DNA from: Hydrogenobacter hydrogenophilus
Lineage (GTDB): Bacteria > Aquificota > Aquificia > Aquificales > Aquificaceae
NCBI RefSeq assembly: GCF_900215655.1
Contig: NZ_OBEN01000001.1
Coordinates: 186,001-250,000 of the forward strand
DNA length: 64,000 nt
Direction of reading: 5' to 3'
The position numbers and the translations under genes were made by a program. Positions 16,186 through 23,506 of this stretch are shown in pieces. Every line of letters begins with the position of its first letter. Within the stretch, counting starts at the first letter, position 1. A model generated the notes under the pieces. It was given only the letters and a program-made list of their open reading frames with translations, ran no database searches and was not told where the DNA came from.

Positions 16186-17181
16186 TTACTTTTCTGTGAT
16201 GGTTTCCTCCACTTTCATACCAAAGTGTCTTCCTGCTTCTTCTGTATATCCAAGCACTTCGTCCCCTTCTTTTAGCTCTACTACAGATATAGGTGTGCCG
16301 TCAGGCTTTGTCAGTCTTATGGTTTCTGCGTTTTGAAGTATAGCGCTCACTTTTTTGTTTTCCGCCTTCCCTTCTACAAGGATCATGGGGCGCCTTTCCA
16401 CCTTTGCTCTTCCCACATAAACGAGTCTTCCCCTTCCCTTGTAGTCATAAACCATTACGGGATCTCCTGTGGATAGCTCACAAAGGTATTTGGTCTTATT
16501 GCCTGGAACCCTTATGTACATGTGAACCGCACCTGCATTAACCCTAAAGGGTCTGGAAGCTACATAAGGATTTTCTTCCGTTTCCGCATGCACCAAAAAC
16601 ATACCTGCAGAAGAGTTTCCCACAAGCATTCCCTCACCTCTTGAGAGCAAAGAGGTGGTATCCACACACACCCTATCTCCCAGTCCCAAAGGTAATATGC
16701 GTGTTATACGCACCACGCAGAGGTTTAGCTTTTCCTCCTCTTCTTCTAAAGCTCTACCTACTCGTTTTATGGTGTTCATGTCCGAGCTTTTTAGAACAAC
16801 TCCTTTAACACCTTTTTCTAAGATCTTAAGAGCAGTCCTTGCCTCCTCTTCATTTTTGACAACTGCGTAAACTTCTTCCCTCTGAGCTATAATGTTCTCA
16901 AGGGGTATGATGGTCCAGTCAGTGGTTTCCACTATTACCTTCACATGGGGAGGATACTTGACCGCTTTTTCCTCATCTTCTTTCCCCTTTATAAGCAAAT
17001 AGACCACATCCTCTCCCAGCTTTAGGTCTCCTTCCTCAGATACAATGCTCACCCTTCCGAGCTTTTTCACCTCTTCCTTTTTAGAGGGATCGCTGAGGAC
17101 TATTGCAGTAGCTCCAGATTCTATTGCTGTGGTTATGAGTTTTTTGTCGTAGTTCTCCGCCCAATACCAAAACTCTTTCAT
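16186..17181 (-). CDS. 3-dehydroquinate synthase II (archaeal type)
   Basis: NAD-dependent enzyme of the alternative route to dehydroquinate that starts from 2-amino-3,7-dideoxy-heptulosonate rather than DAHP; feeds aromatic amino-acid synthesis. 331 residues. Family features: the opening 'MKEFWYWAENYDK', 'GDRVCVDTTSLLSRGEGMLVGNSS' of which the D-T-x4-x-G-E-G-M-L-V-G block is diagnostic, and 'PFRVNAGAVHMYI'. Unrelated to classical AroB. It is directly downstream of tRNA-Val, with its own TATAAT at 17190-17195 and about 2 bases of leader. First gene of the nine-gene operon. Confidence 0.93.
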   Translation of the reverse strand: MKEFWYWAENYDKKLITTAIESGATAIVLSDPSKKEEVKKLGRVSIVSEEGDLKLGEDVVYLLIKGKEDEEKAVKYPPHVKVIVETTDWTIIPLENIIAQREEVYAVVKNEEEARTALKILEKGVKGVVLKSSDMNTIKRVGRALEEEEEKLNLCVVRITRILPLGLGDRVCVDTTSLLSRGEGMLVGNSSAGMFLVHAETEENPYVASRPFRVNAGAVHMYIRVPGNKTKYLCELSTGDPVMVYDYKGRGRLVYVGRAKVERRPMILVEGKAENKKVSAILQNAETIRLTKPDGTPISVVELKEGDEVLGYTEEAGRHFGMKVEETITEK

Positions 17182-17189
17182 GTAAAAAC

Positions 17190-17195
17190 ATTATA
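17190..17195 (-). promoter_or_regulatory. -10 box for the DHQ synthase II-murE-clpC operon
   Basis: TATAAT on minus immediately after the tRNA-Val CCA end. +1 would fall near 17183, 2 bases before the ATG at 17181. Read-through from the tRNA promoter is an alternative source of the message. Confidence 0.5.
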
Positions 17196-17198
17196 ACA

Positions 17199-17273
17199 TG
17201 GTAGGTGCGGGGGGACTCGAACCCCCGACCTCTGGCGTGTCGGGCCAGCGCTCTCCCTCTGAGCTACGCACCT
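17199..17273 (-). tRNA. tRNA-Val, anticodon GAC, with C33
   Basis: A complete cloverleaf: 7-bp acceptor stem AGGTGCG/CGCACCT, D arm GCTC/GAGC, anticodon stem CTGGC/GCCAG, T arm GGGGG/CCCCC with loop TTCGAGT, discriminator A and an encoded CCA. The seven-base anticodon loop is CCGACAC, which places anticodon GAC at 34-36 and gives C, not the almost invariant U, at position 33. The decoded codon is GUC (and GUU). Confidence 0.95.
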
Positions 17274-17283
17274 TAGAATTTTA

Positions 17284-17289
17284 ATTATA
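17284..17289 (-). promoter_or_regulatory. -10 box of the tRNA-Val gene
   Basis: TATAAT on minus ending 10 bases upstream of the mature tRNA 5' end; +1 predicted near 17277. It lies in the gap after the sppA stop codon. Confidence 0.6.
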
Positions 17290-18126
17290 CTACTTCATCA
17301 GATAGTAAGCCATTGTGCCGTACTGGCTTAAGTCCAGACTGGGAAGACTCGCTCCTAAGAACCTTCTGAGAAATCCTTTTCTATCTTCCATATAAAAGAC
17401 TCTGGCTTTCTCTGCGTGTGAGAGCTTCTTAGCCATATCTATGGCATCTTCAATATTGCCTATACCATCTACGAGCCCAACTTTTTGAGCCATAAGACCT
17501 GTCATTATTCTGCCGTCTGCGATACTTTTTAACTTCTCCTCACTTATCTTTCCTGACCTGTATTTTAATATGGCTGAAATAAACTGTTGATAAGCGTCCT
17601 CTATGGTGCTTTCCAGATACTCTTTTTCTTCTTCTGTGAGTTTTCTAAAGGGTGAGAGAGTGTCTTTGAACTTACCCGTTTTTATGGCAGTGGCACTGAC
17701 ACCTATGCGGTTTAGAAGCTCCTTATAGTCTATATGCTGTATAATCACACCTATGCTACCTGTTATTGTGCCTGGGTTGGCATATATATAATCAGCGGGC
17801 ACGGATATGTAATAACCACCAGATGCTGCAACATTTCCCATAGATACCACAATGGGCTTTTTACTTTCTTTGAAGCGCTCTAAGGCTCTGTATATCTCTT
17901 GAGAAGCTCCTACAGATCCACCCGGACTGTCTACTCTAAGCACCAGAGCCTTTACGCTTTTATCTTCCTTTGCTTTCTCTATTTTCTTTATTAATGGCTC
18001 TGGGTCCACTATAACACCATCTACTTTTATCACCGCTATCCTGTCCCCTACAGGTAGTCTGGATATAAGGTTTGTTAATGCCATCACACCTACCAAAAGT
18101 ATCAATACTAATATAAACTTTTTCAT
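17290..18126 (-). CDS. sppA: Signal peptide peptidase SppA (short type)
   Basis: Membrane-anchored Ser/Lys protease that degrades cleaved signal peptides. 278 residues, the short single-domain form as in Bacillus. N-terminal membrane anchor at about residues 4-24. Seen: 'VLRVDSPGGSVGASQEIY', the catalytic-serine region 'NVAASGGYYI', 'GTITGSIGVI', and the lysine general-base region 'KTGKFKDTLSP'. The TATAAT at 18134-18139 is only 7 bases from the ATG, so a leaderless mRNA is predicted. tRNA-Val follows on the same strand. Confidence 0.94.
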   Translation of the reverse strand: MKKFILVLILLVGVMALTNLISRLPVGDRIAVIKVDGVIVDPEPLIKKIEKAKEDKSVKALVLRVDSPGGSVGASQEIYRALERFKESKKPIVVSMGNVAASGGYYISVPADYIYANPGTITGSIGVIIQHIDYKELLNRIGVSATAIKTGKFKDTLSPFRKLTEEEKEYLESTIEDAYQQFISAILKYRSGKISEEKLKSIADGRIMTGLMAQKVGLVDGIGNIEDAIDMAKKLSHAEKARVFYMEDRKGFLRRFLGASLPSLDLSQYGTMAYYLMK

Positions 18127-18133
18127 GTATTAG

Positions 18134-18139
18134 ATTATA
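18134..18139 (-). promoter_or_regulatory. -10 box of sppA
   Basis: TATAAT on minus; +1 near 18127 would leave one base before the ATG at 18126. Confidence 0.55.
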
Positions 18140-18246
18140 TTGCTTAATCTACTCATTGACCCCAACATTAAGTCCTACCACCTCTTTAGGAAGACAAGGA
18201 TAAAAGAGGCAGAGGATAAAGTTCCTTAGTAAACTCACTCGGAGTG

Positions 18247-18252
18247 TATAAT
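18247..18252 (+). promoter_or_regulatory. -10 box of the DUF503 gene
   Basis: TATAAT on plus. It lies inside the longest possible reading frame (GTG at 18244), so it argues for the ATG at 18268 as the real start, with a leader of about 9 bases. Confidence 0.5.
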
Positions 18253-18267
18253 TTTATTAAGATACTC

Positions 18268-18555
18268 ATGTTTCTGGGCGTGCTAAAGTTAGACCTTTTC
18301 TTTCCAGAGAACCACTCCCTGAAGGAGAAGAGATACTACCTTAGGTCTATTAAGGATCGTGTAAAGTCTAGTTTCAATGTTTCCGTTGCAGAAGTAGACT
18401 ACCACGACCTTTGGCAGAGGTCCCAGTTAGCTATAGTTTGTGTAGGTGCGGAAAAGTCCTTGGTAGAGGAAACCCTCTCTAAGGTACGGAACTTTCTTGA
18501 CAAAAACTACCCCGAGTTCATATTGGGTATAGATTTAGAATACATAAAGGTTTGA
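18268..18555 (+). CDS. DUF503 (YlxP-like) small protein
   Basis: 95 residues from the ATG at 18268. The family is a small ferredoxin-like fold of unknown role, usually near rbfA/infB in other bacteria. Diagnostic features: 'LDLFFPENHSLKEKR' with the conserved 'SLKxKR' turn, 'FNVSVAEVDYHDLWQRS' and a predicted beta hairpin at the C-terminus. The alternative GTG at 18244 would span the promoter, so I reject it. Single-gene unit whose stop is one base from the convergent JAMM gene; no ribosome-maturation genes are next to it here. Confidence 0.88.
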   Translation: MFLGVLKLDLFFPENHSLKEKRYYLRSIKDRVKSSFNVSVAEVDYHDLWQRSQLAIVCVGAEKSLVEETLSKVRNFLDKNYPEFILGIDLEYIKV

Positions 18556-18556
18556 A

Positions 18557-18973
18557 TTAGCCAAACACGAGTATCTGTTCCTCCTTAAATTTTCCCCCTA
18601 TAAGTTCCCAGCTTCTGTAAGACACCACTTTGCCTTTACTTACGGAAAGTATAATGTAAGACCAACCTTCAAAAGCTCTTTCTTCATCAAACTGTGATGG
18701 TCTGTCTGGATGATCCGGATGAGAGTGATAAACTCCAACTATCTCAAGACCAAAATTTTTAGCTTTTTCCTCCGCTTTTAAGTAATCTTTTGGGTGTATC
18801 TCATATCTGTCGTTCTTTCTCTCGGCGTTAGCATTAGGAGTTTCAAAGGCTCCAAAGACGGTTCTTATCTCACCTTCTGCCTTTCCCAAAAGAAGCCCGC
18901 ATGTCTCGTAAGGGTAATCCCTCTCTGCCTGAGCTATGATCTTTTGTAAGGCTGATCCCTTTATTCTAAGCAT
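18557..18973 (-). CDS. JAMM/MPN+ metalloprotease (M67 family)
   Basis: Zinc isopeptidase/peptidase of 138 residues. The complete JAMM site is visible: the glutamate in 'YPYETCGLLLG' and 'HSHPDHPDRPSQFDEERA', which supplies H-x-H and the downstream aspartate. In bacteria such stand-alone proteins may process ubiquitin-like sulfur carriers such as MoaD/ThiS fused or extended forms, or cysteine-synthesis carriers; which one applies here is unknown. It follows asd by 3 bases and would be co-transcribed with it. Confidence 0.92.
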   Translation of the reverse strand: MLRIKGSALQKIIAQAERDYPYETCGLLLGKAEGEIRTVFGAFETPNANAERKNDRYEIHPKDYLKAEEKAKNFGLEIVGVYHSHPDHPDRPSQFDEERAFEGWSYIILSVSKGKVVSYRSWELIGGKFKEEQILVFG

Positions 18974-18976
18974 GTT

Positions 18977-19978
18977 TCACACCATGGCAAATTGGGTGAG
19001 AAGTTCTGCTATCTGTACCGCATTGGTAGCAGCACCCTTCCGTATGTTATCCGCAGTTATCCACATGGAGAGGCCCGGCTCAAAAACTAAGTCCTTTCTT
19101 ACCCTACCTACAAAAACTTCATCCCTTCCTGCAACATCCAAGGGTGTAGGATAGTCTTCGTATAGGATAACTCCCTTTGCCTTTGAAAGTATGGACTTTG
19201 CCTCTTGAACATTTAGCTCTCTTTTTAGCTTTATACTTACCGCTTCCGAATGTCCGTAAAACACGGGAACTCTCACCGTTGTAGCAGAAACCTTTATATC
19301 TGGATCGTGCATGATCTTCCGCGTTTCGTTTAACATCTTCATTTCCTCTTTTGTATAACCATTCTCTGTAAAAACATCTATCTGAGGTATTACGTTGAAA
19401 GCTATCTTTTTGGGCAAAGCTTTTGGATGGGGTGCATCTTTATCCTCACACCAAGCTTTTACTTGTTCTTGTAGCTCCCTTATTGCTTTTGCACCAGCAC
19501 CTGATACAGACTGATATGTAGAAACCACTATAGCTTCTATGCCTGCAACATCGTATATGGGCTTTAAGGCTACAACCATCTGTATAGTAGAGCAGTTAGG
19601 ATTGGCTATTATGCCTTTGTGGTCCTTAACATCTTCGGGGTTTACTTCTGGTACGACAAGAGGTACATTAGGTTCAAGCCTCCATGCAGAAGAATTATCT
19701 ATAACCACCGCTCCATCTGATGCAAATTTTGGTGCATACTCCTTGCTTACGGAACTTCCCGCAGAGAAAAGTGCTATATCAATACCTTTAAAATCTGTCC
19801 TTTTGTTAAGAGCTTGAACTTTTATTTTCTCACCTTTGAAAGTTAAAAGAGTACCCTCAGATTTCTCTGAGGCAAAAAGCTCAAGATGGTCTACGGGAAA
19901 ATCCCTTTCTTCTAAAACTCTCAAGAAGGCTCTTCCTACTTCGCCTGTAGCTCCAACTACAGCAACCCTATATCCCAT
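18977..19978 (-). CDS. asd: Aspartate-semialdehyde dehydrogenase
   Basis: Reduces aspartyl phosphate to the semialdehyde for lysine/DAP, threonine and methionine synthesis. 333 residues. Seen: NADP motif 'VVGATGEVGRAFL', catalytic cysteine in 'IANPNCSTIQMV', 'TYQSVSGAGAKAI', and the substrate-arginine/histidine region 'TTVRVPVFYGHSEAVSI'. A TATAAT at 19988-19993 lies 9 bases upstream of the ATG and no Shine-Dalgarno is present. Its DAP product links functionally to murE in the same window. Confidence 0.96.
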   Translation of the reverse strand: MGYRVAVVGATGEVGRAFLRVLEERDFPVDHLELFASEKSEGTLLTFKGEKIKVQALNKRTDFKGIDIALFSAGSSVSKEYAPKFASDGAVVIDNSSAWRLEPNVPLVVPEVNPEDVKDHKGIIANPNCSTIQMVVALKPIYDVAGIEAIVVSTYQSVSGAGAKAIRELQEQVKAWCEDKDAPHPKALPKKIAFNVIPQIDVFTENGYTKEEMKMLNETRKIMHDPDIKVSATTVRVPVFYGHSEAVSIKLKRELNVQEAKSILSKAKGVILYEDYPTPLDVAGRDEVFVGRVRKDLVFEPGLSMWITADNIRKGAATNAVQIAELLTQFAMV

Positions 19979-19987
19979 AGCTTTATA

Positions 19988-19993
19988 ATTATA
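19988..19993 (-). promoter_or_regulatory. -10 box of asd
   Basis: TATAAT on minus, +1 predicted about 3 bases before the ATG at 19978. Confidence 0.45.
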
Positions 19994-20035
19994 TATTTGT
20001 TTATACGGTCAGGGTGAAAAACTTCATAAGGTTAA

Positions 20036-20053
20036 ATATGATATAAATCATAT
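20036..20053. promoter_or_regulatory. 18-bp perfect palindrome, candidate operator
   Basis: ATATGAT-ATAA-ATCATAT: two 7-base arms around a 4-base spacer, in the 108-base gap between divergent asd and the 20087 gene. It covers a TATAAA that could be the -10 box for the plus-strand operon, which is where a repressor would bind. No protein assigned. Confidence 0.4.
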
Positions 20054-20086
20054 AGAAAGGGCCTGACAAGATGTTAGTATGGTGGT

Positions 20087-20335
20087 ATGACAAAGCTACA
20101 GAAAGTTGGCGTATGCTTGATAGCTTTCTTGGGCGTTTCCTACGCACAAGAAAAAGACTGCAATACCAACCCTTTAAAAGAGCACAAATGGTGTGAATAC
20201 GCTTGGGTAATATGCAAGAACTTAGTTACCTACAGGTTAGAGAAGATAAGGGAGTGTATAGAGAAGAGTCAAAATTACGAAGAGGGAAGTGCTTGCTTTG
20301 AAAAGTCATGGATAGAAAACTTTTTGCAACGGTAA
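20087..20335 (+). CDS. Small secreted cysteine-rich protein, unknown
   Basis: 82 residues. The first 21 form a signal peptide (KLQK, hydrophobic core, SYAQ), so the product is probably periplasmic. The mature part has five cysteines (in 'KDCN', 'KWCEY', 'WVICKN', 'RECIEK' and 'SACFEK') and is otherwise charged and helical, which suggests disulfide bonds or a metal site; none of the cysteines forms a CxxCH haem motif. First gene of the run that continues with the uracil-DNA glycosylase, overlapping it by 28 bases. No family recognised. Confidence 0.65.
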   Translation: MTKLQKVGVCLIAFLGVSYAQEKDCNTNPLKEHKWCEYAWVICKNLVTYRLEKIRECIEKSQNYEEGSACFEKSWIENFLQR

Positions 20336-20964
20336 AATCCTTAGAAGAAATAGGTATAACGGAGCTTTACCTTATTGAAAGTAGAAGCGAAAAAATAGGT
20401 AAAAAGCTGTTGCTGGAAGAACTGTTTAAAAAACTGAGTACTGAGGGTAAGTGTGTGCTCTATGAAGGTAGCAGTGGCTATGTCTTTGGTGATGGAAATC
20501 CTGATTCACCGGTGGTTTTTGTGGGAGAGGCACCAGGCGAGGAAGAAGACAGACAAAAAAAACCCTTTGTAGGAAGAGCGGGTAGGTACTTAAACGAAAA
20601 GCTCCAAGAAGTTGGACTAAGTCGTGAAGAGGTTTATATCACCAATGTAGTAAAATCAAGACCTCCGGGAAACAGAAAACCTACTAAAGATGAAATGATA
20701 GGCTGTATACCTTATCTGAGAAAAGAGATAGAGATAATAAAGCCAAAACTGATAGTATGCTTGGGCTCTACCGCTCTTGAAGGGCTTTTGGGCAAGAACC
20801 TACCCATAACGCGCTACAGGGGACAGGTTTTTGACTACCCTTATGACAGGAACATAAAGGTTTTTCTAACCTACCATCCTGCTTATGTGCTGAGAAACCC
20901 CCAAGCGGACAAAGAGTTCACCCAAGATATAAAAAAGGTAGTGGAGCTTTTAAAAGAGTTATAA
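20308..20964 (+). CDS. Family 4 uracil-DNA glycosylase with missing cluster cysteines
   Basis: Removes uracil from DNA, important at high temperature where cytosine deaminates quickly. 218 residues. Catalytic motifs are intact: GEAPGEEED (73-81), PFVGRAG (86-92) and HPAYVLR (190-196). The family normally has four cysteines holding a [4Fe-4S] cluster. By spacing, C49 and C133 correspond to the second and fourth, while E46 replaces the first and S117 (in NVVKSRPP) the third. The N-terminal 40 residues are an unusual helical extension. Nine bases before ahcY. Function as UDG is likely; a bound cluster is doubtful. Confidence 0.9.
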   Translation: MDRKLFATVKSLEEIGITELYLIESRSEKIGKKLLLEELFKKLSTEGKCVLYEGSSGYVFGDGNPDSPVVFVGEAPGEEEDRQKKPFVGRAGRYLNEKLQEVGLSREEVYITNVVKSRPPGNRKPTKDEMIGCIPYLRKEIEIIKPKLIVCLGSTALEGLLGKNLPITRYRGQVFDYPYDRNIKVFLTYHPAYVLRNPQADKEFTQDIKKVVELLKEL

Positions 20965-20973
20965 TAGAGCTTT

Positions 20974-22230
20974 ATGGAATACCATATAAAAGACCTATCG
21001 CTTGCACAGGAAGGCAGAGACAGGATAGAGTGGGCAGAGAGGGACATGCCAGTTCTCAGAATCATAAGAGAGGAGTTTGCTAAAGAAAGACCTCTAAAGA
21101 ACGTAAGAATATCCGCTTGTCTGCACATTACTACGGAGACTGCAAACCTTGCCATAACCCTCAAAGAAGGGGGTGCAGAAGTTTATTTGACCGCTTCTAA
21201 CCCCCTATCCACTCAGGACGATGTGGCAGCAGCTCTTGTGAAGTATTATCAGATACCAGTATTTGCTATAAAAGGTGAAGATACGCAAACTTACTACCAA
21301 CACCTTCATGAGGTGATAAGGAAAGAGCCTAACATAGTTATAGATGATGGTGCGGACCTTATATCTACCCTTCACAAAGATTACAAAGAGCTTTCTAAGA
21401 AAGTAATGGGAGGTATGGAAGAGACCACTACGGGCGTTATAAGATTAAAAGCCATGGCTAAGCAAGGGATTTTGAACTTTCCTATAATAGCGGTTAATGA
21501 CGCATACACTAAACATATGTTTGACAACAGATACGGGACTGGGCAATCCACCATAGATGCCATAATGAGGGCTACCAACAGGCTCATAGCGGGTTCTAAC
21601 TTTGTAGTTGCTGGCTACGGTTGGTGTGGTAAAGGTGTGGCTCAAAGAGCGAGAGGTATGGGTGCAACGGTAATCATCACCGAGGTAGATCCTATAAAGG
21701 CTTTAGAGGCAAGGATGGACGGATTTTTGGTAATGCCTATGATAGAAGCGGCAAAAATAGGGGACTTTTTCGTTACGGTAACAGGAAACACATCTGTTAT
21801 AAGGGAAGAGCACATGAAAGTTATGAAAGATGGAGCGATAATTTCCAATGCAGGACACTTCAATGTGGAGATAGATGTGCAGGCTCTTGAAAGCATGAGT
21901 GTGAGCAAAAGAGAGATAAGAAAGTTCGTAGAGGAGTATAAACTTGCAGATGGCAGAAGAATTTACCTAATAGCTCAGGGGAGGCTTGTGAACCTTGCCA
22001 GTGCGGAGGGACACCCTGCATCAGTAATGGACATGTCCTTTGCCAATCAGGCACTTTCTGCCAAGTACATCCTTGAACATCATCAGGAACTAAAAAGGGA
22101 CGTTTACAGAGTGCCAGAAGAAATAGACAGGAGAATAGCACAGCTAAAGCTTGAGAGCATGGGAGTGAAGATAGACACTCTAACGCTAGAGCAAGTAAAG
22201 TACCTATCCTCTTGGGAGTTGGGTACATGA
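20974..22230 (+). CDS. ahcY: S-adenosylhomocysteinase
   Basis: NAD-dependent enzyme splitting S-adenosylhomocysteine into adenosine and homocysteine, clearing the product of methylation reactions. 418 residues. Seen: '[18 protein letters not shown]', '[15 protein letters not shown]', '[18 protein letters not shown]', the NAD loop '[20 protein letters not shown]' (shown to twenty residues) and '[10 protein letters not shown]'. It sits between UDG and the isochorismatase-like gene, with a 4-base ATGA overlap to the latter. The nearby prmA and other methyltransferases are users of SAM. Confidence 0.97.
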   Translation: MEYHIKDLSLAQEGRDRIEWAERDMPVLRIIREEFAKERPLKNVRISACLHITTETANLAITLKEGGAEVYLTASNPLSTQDDVAAALVKYYQIPVFAIKGEDTQTYYQHLHEVIRKEPNIVIDDGADLISTLHKDYKELSKKVMGGMEETTTGVIRLKAMAKQGILNFPIIAVNDAYTKHMFDNRYGTGQSTIDAIMRATNRLIAGSNFVVAGYGWCGKGVAQRARGMGATVIITEVDPIKALEARMDGFLVMPMIEAAKIGDFFVTVTGNTSVIREEHMKVMKDGAIISNAGHFNVEIDVQALESMSVSKREIRKFVEEYKLADGRRIYLIAQGRLVNLASAEGHPASVMDMSFANQALSAKYILEHHQELKRDVYRVPEEIDRRIAQLKLESMGVKIDTLTLEQVKYLSSWELGT

Positions 22231-22784
22231 GCTTAGAAAAGTTCTTCCTTTCAGCACAGAATAGTGTTCTTGTGATAGTAGATATTCAGGAAAAGCTTGC
22301 CAGAGTTATGGAAAAAAGGCAGAGTGTTATAAAAAATGTGCAAAATCTAATAGAAATGTGTAAGCTCTTTGAAATTCCCATAATAATCACAGAGCAGTAC
22401 CCTAAGGGCTTGGGACAGACCGTTGAGGAGATAAGAAATGTCTTACCAGAATACAAACCCATAGAAAAACTCAGTTTTAACTGCTGTGAAGAAAGGCTCT
22501 TTCTTGAAACTGTAAAAGGTTATAACAGGAAAAGCGTTATCTTGACTGGTATGGAAACACACATATGCGTACTGCAGACCGCTCTGGGACTTTTAAGAGA
22601 AGGATACCATGTGCATGTGGTTTCTGATGGGGTATGCTCGCGCTCTTGGGAAAACCACCAGACGGGTATTGAATTCATGAGGTCCGCAGGAGCTGTAATA
22701 ACATGTACAGAAACAGTACTCTTCCAACACCTCAAAGTGGCAGGCACTCAAGAGTTCAAAGTCCTATCTAAACTTATAAAGTGA
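22227..22784 (+). CDS. Isochorismatase-family (cysteine) hydrolase
   Basis: About 185 residues. The catalytic triad of the family is readable: aspartate in '[11 protein letters not shown]', lysine in '[10 protein letters not shown]', and cysteine in '[13 protein letters not shown]'. Such proteins hydrolyse amides or ethers (nicotinamide, isochorismate and others); nothing here identifies the substrate. The ATG at 22227 overlaps the ahcY stop; a TTG at 22212 is a less likely start. Overlaps prmA by 4 bases (GTGA). Confidence 0.9.
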   Translation: MSLEKFFLSAQNSVLVIVDIQEKLARVMEKRQSVIKNVQNLIEMCKLFEIPIIITEQYPKGLGQTVEEIRNVLPEYKPIEKLSFNCCEERLFLETVKGYNRKSVILTGMETHICVLQTALGLLREGYHVHVVSDGVCSRSWENHQTGIEFMRSAGAVITCTETVLFQHLKVAGTQEFKVLSKLIK

Positions 22785-23506
22785 AGTACACAAGGTATGT
22801 GTATTCCTTACAGGAAGAGAGCTTTTATCAACTACTTACAGAGTACACAAAAGGTGTTGAGATTTTAGACAGAAAAGATGACAAGGTAATCTTTGCGGTA
22901 TATGAAAAGTTGGAACATTTAGAACCTCTGCAGGTTCAAGAGATCCGTATGAAACACCCAAAAAGCTATCTAAAAACTATAAGGGTAAAGGACTTTCTCA
23001 TTGTGCCGTGCGGAGTTAAGACCATTTTCATAAACCCGGGCATGGCTTTTGGCACGGGTCTGCACGCATCTACACAGATATGTCTTTTGTTGATAGATGA
23101 GTTTTTTAAAAAAGGCTGGACTGCTATAGATGTAGGTTGCGGTAGCGGAATTTTGTCTATAGCTCTAGAAAAGCTCGGTGCAAAGGAAGTTTTAGCTATT
23201 GACATAGACCAGATTGCAGTGAGGGAATGCAAGAAGAACGCAAAAGCAAACAACACACACATAAAATGCATAAAAGCAAGACCACAGGACATAAGAGAAA
23301 GATTCGACTTCCTTTGTGCTAACTTGGAAATGGACATCTTCAGAAAAGAAATGGAACACATAAAGAGGCTCTTTAAAAAGCGAGCGGTATTCTCTGGTAT
23401 ATACGGAAAGGACGAGCTTGATGAATTTTTACAGATGCTAAAAGGCTTCCGTATAGTTAAAATAAAGAAAGTTAAGGGCTGGTTTGGTCTGGTAGTGGAA
23501 ATATGA
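22781..23506 (+). CDS. prmA: Ribosomal protein L11 methyltransferase PrmA (short form)
   Basis: SAM-dependent methyltransferase that trimethylates ribosomal protein L11. 241 residues, shorter than the roughly 290 of E. coli because the N-terminal substrate-recognition domain is reduced. Seen: 'NPGMAFGTGLHASTQ', SAM motif 'IDVGCGSGILSIA', 'AIDIDQIAVRECKKNA', and the post-motif 'ANLEMDIF' in place of the usual NIL. GTG start in a 4-base overlap with the previous gene. L11 itself is not in the window, so the target is inferred from the family. Confidence 0.85.
   Translation: MKYTRYVYSLQEESFYQLLTEYTKGVEILDRKDDKVIFAVYEKLEHLEPLQVQEIRMKHPKSYLKTIRVKDFLIVPCGVKTIFINPGMAFGTGLHASTQICLLLIDEFFKKGWTAIDVGCGSGILSIALEKLGAKEVLAIDIDQIAVRECKKNAKANNTHIKCIKARPQDIRERFDFLCANLEMDIFRKEMEHIKRLFKKRAVFSGIYGKDELDEFLQMLKGFRIVKIKKVKGWFGLVVEI

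Noticed and set aside
18140-18229. A 29-codon ORF (TTG start) between sppA and DUF503
   Set aside because: No ATG, no ribosome site and too short to judge; it lies in a promoter gap.
20071-20196. A 41-codon ORF starting at ATG 20071 in another frame, before and across the Cys-rich gene
   Set aside because: Basic, no family or signal, and it competes with the frame that has a clear signal peptide.
22966-23361. 131-codon ORF antisense to prmA
   Set aside because: Shadow frame; no motif, opposite the SAM-binding region of PrmA.
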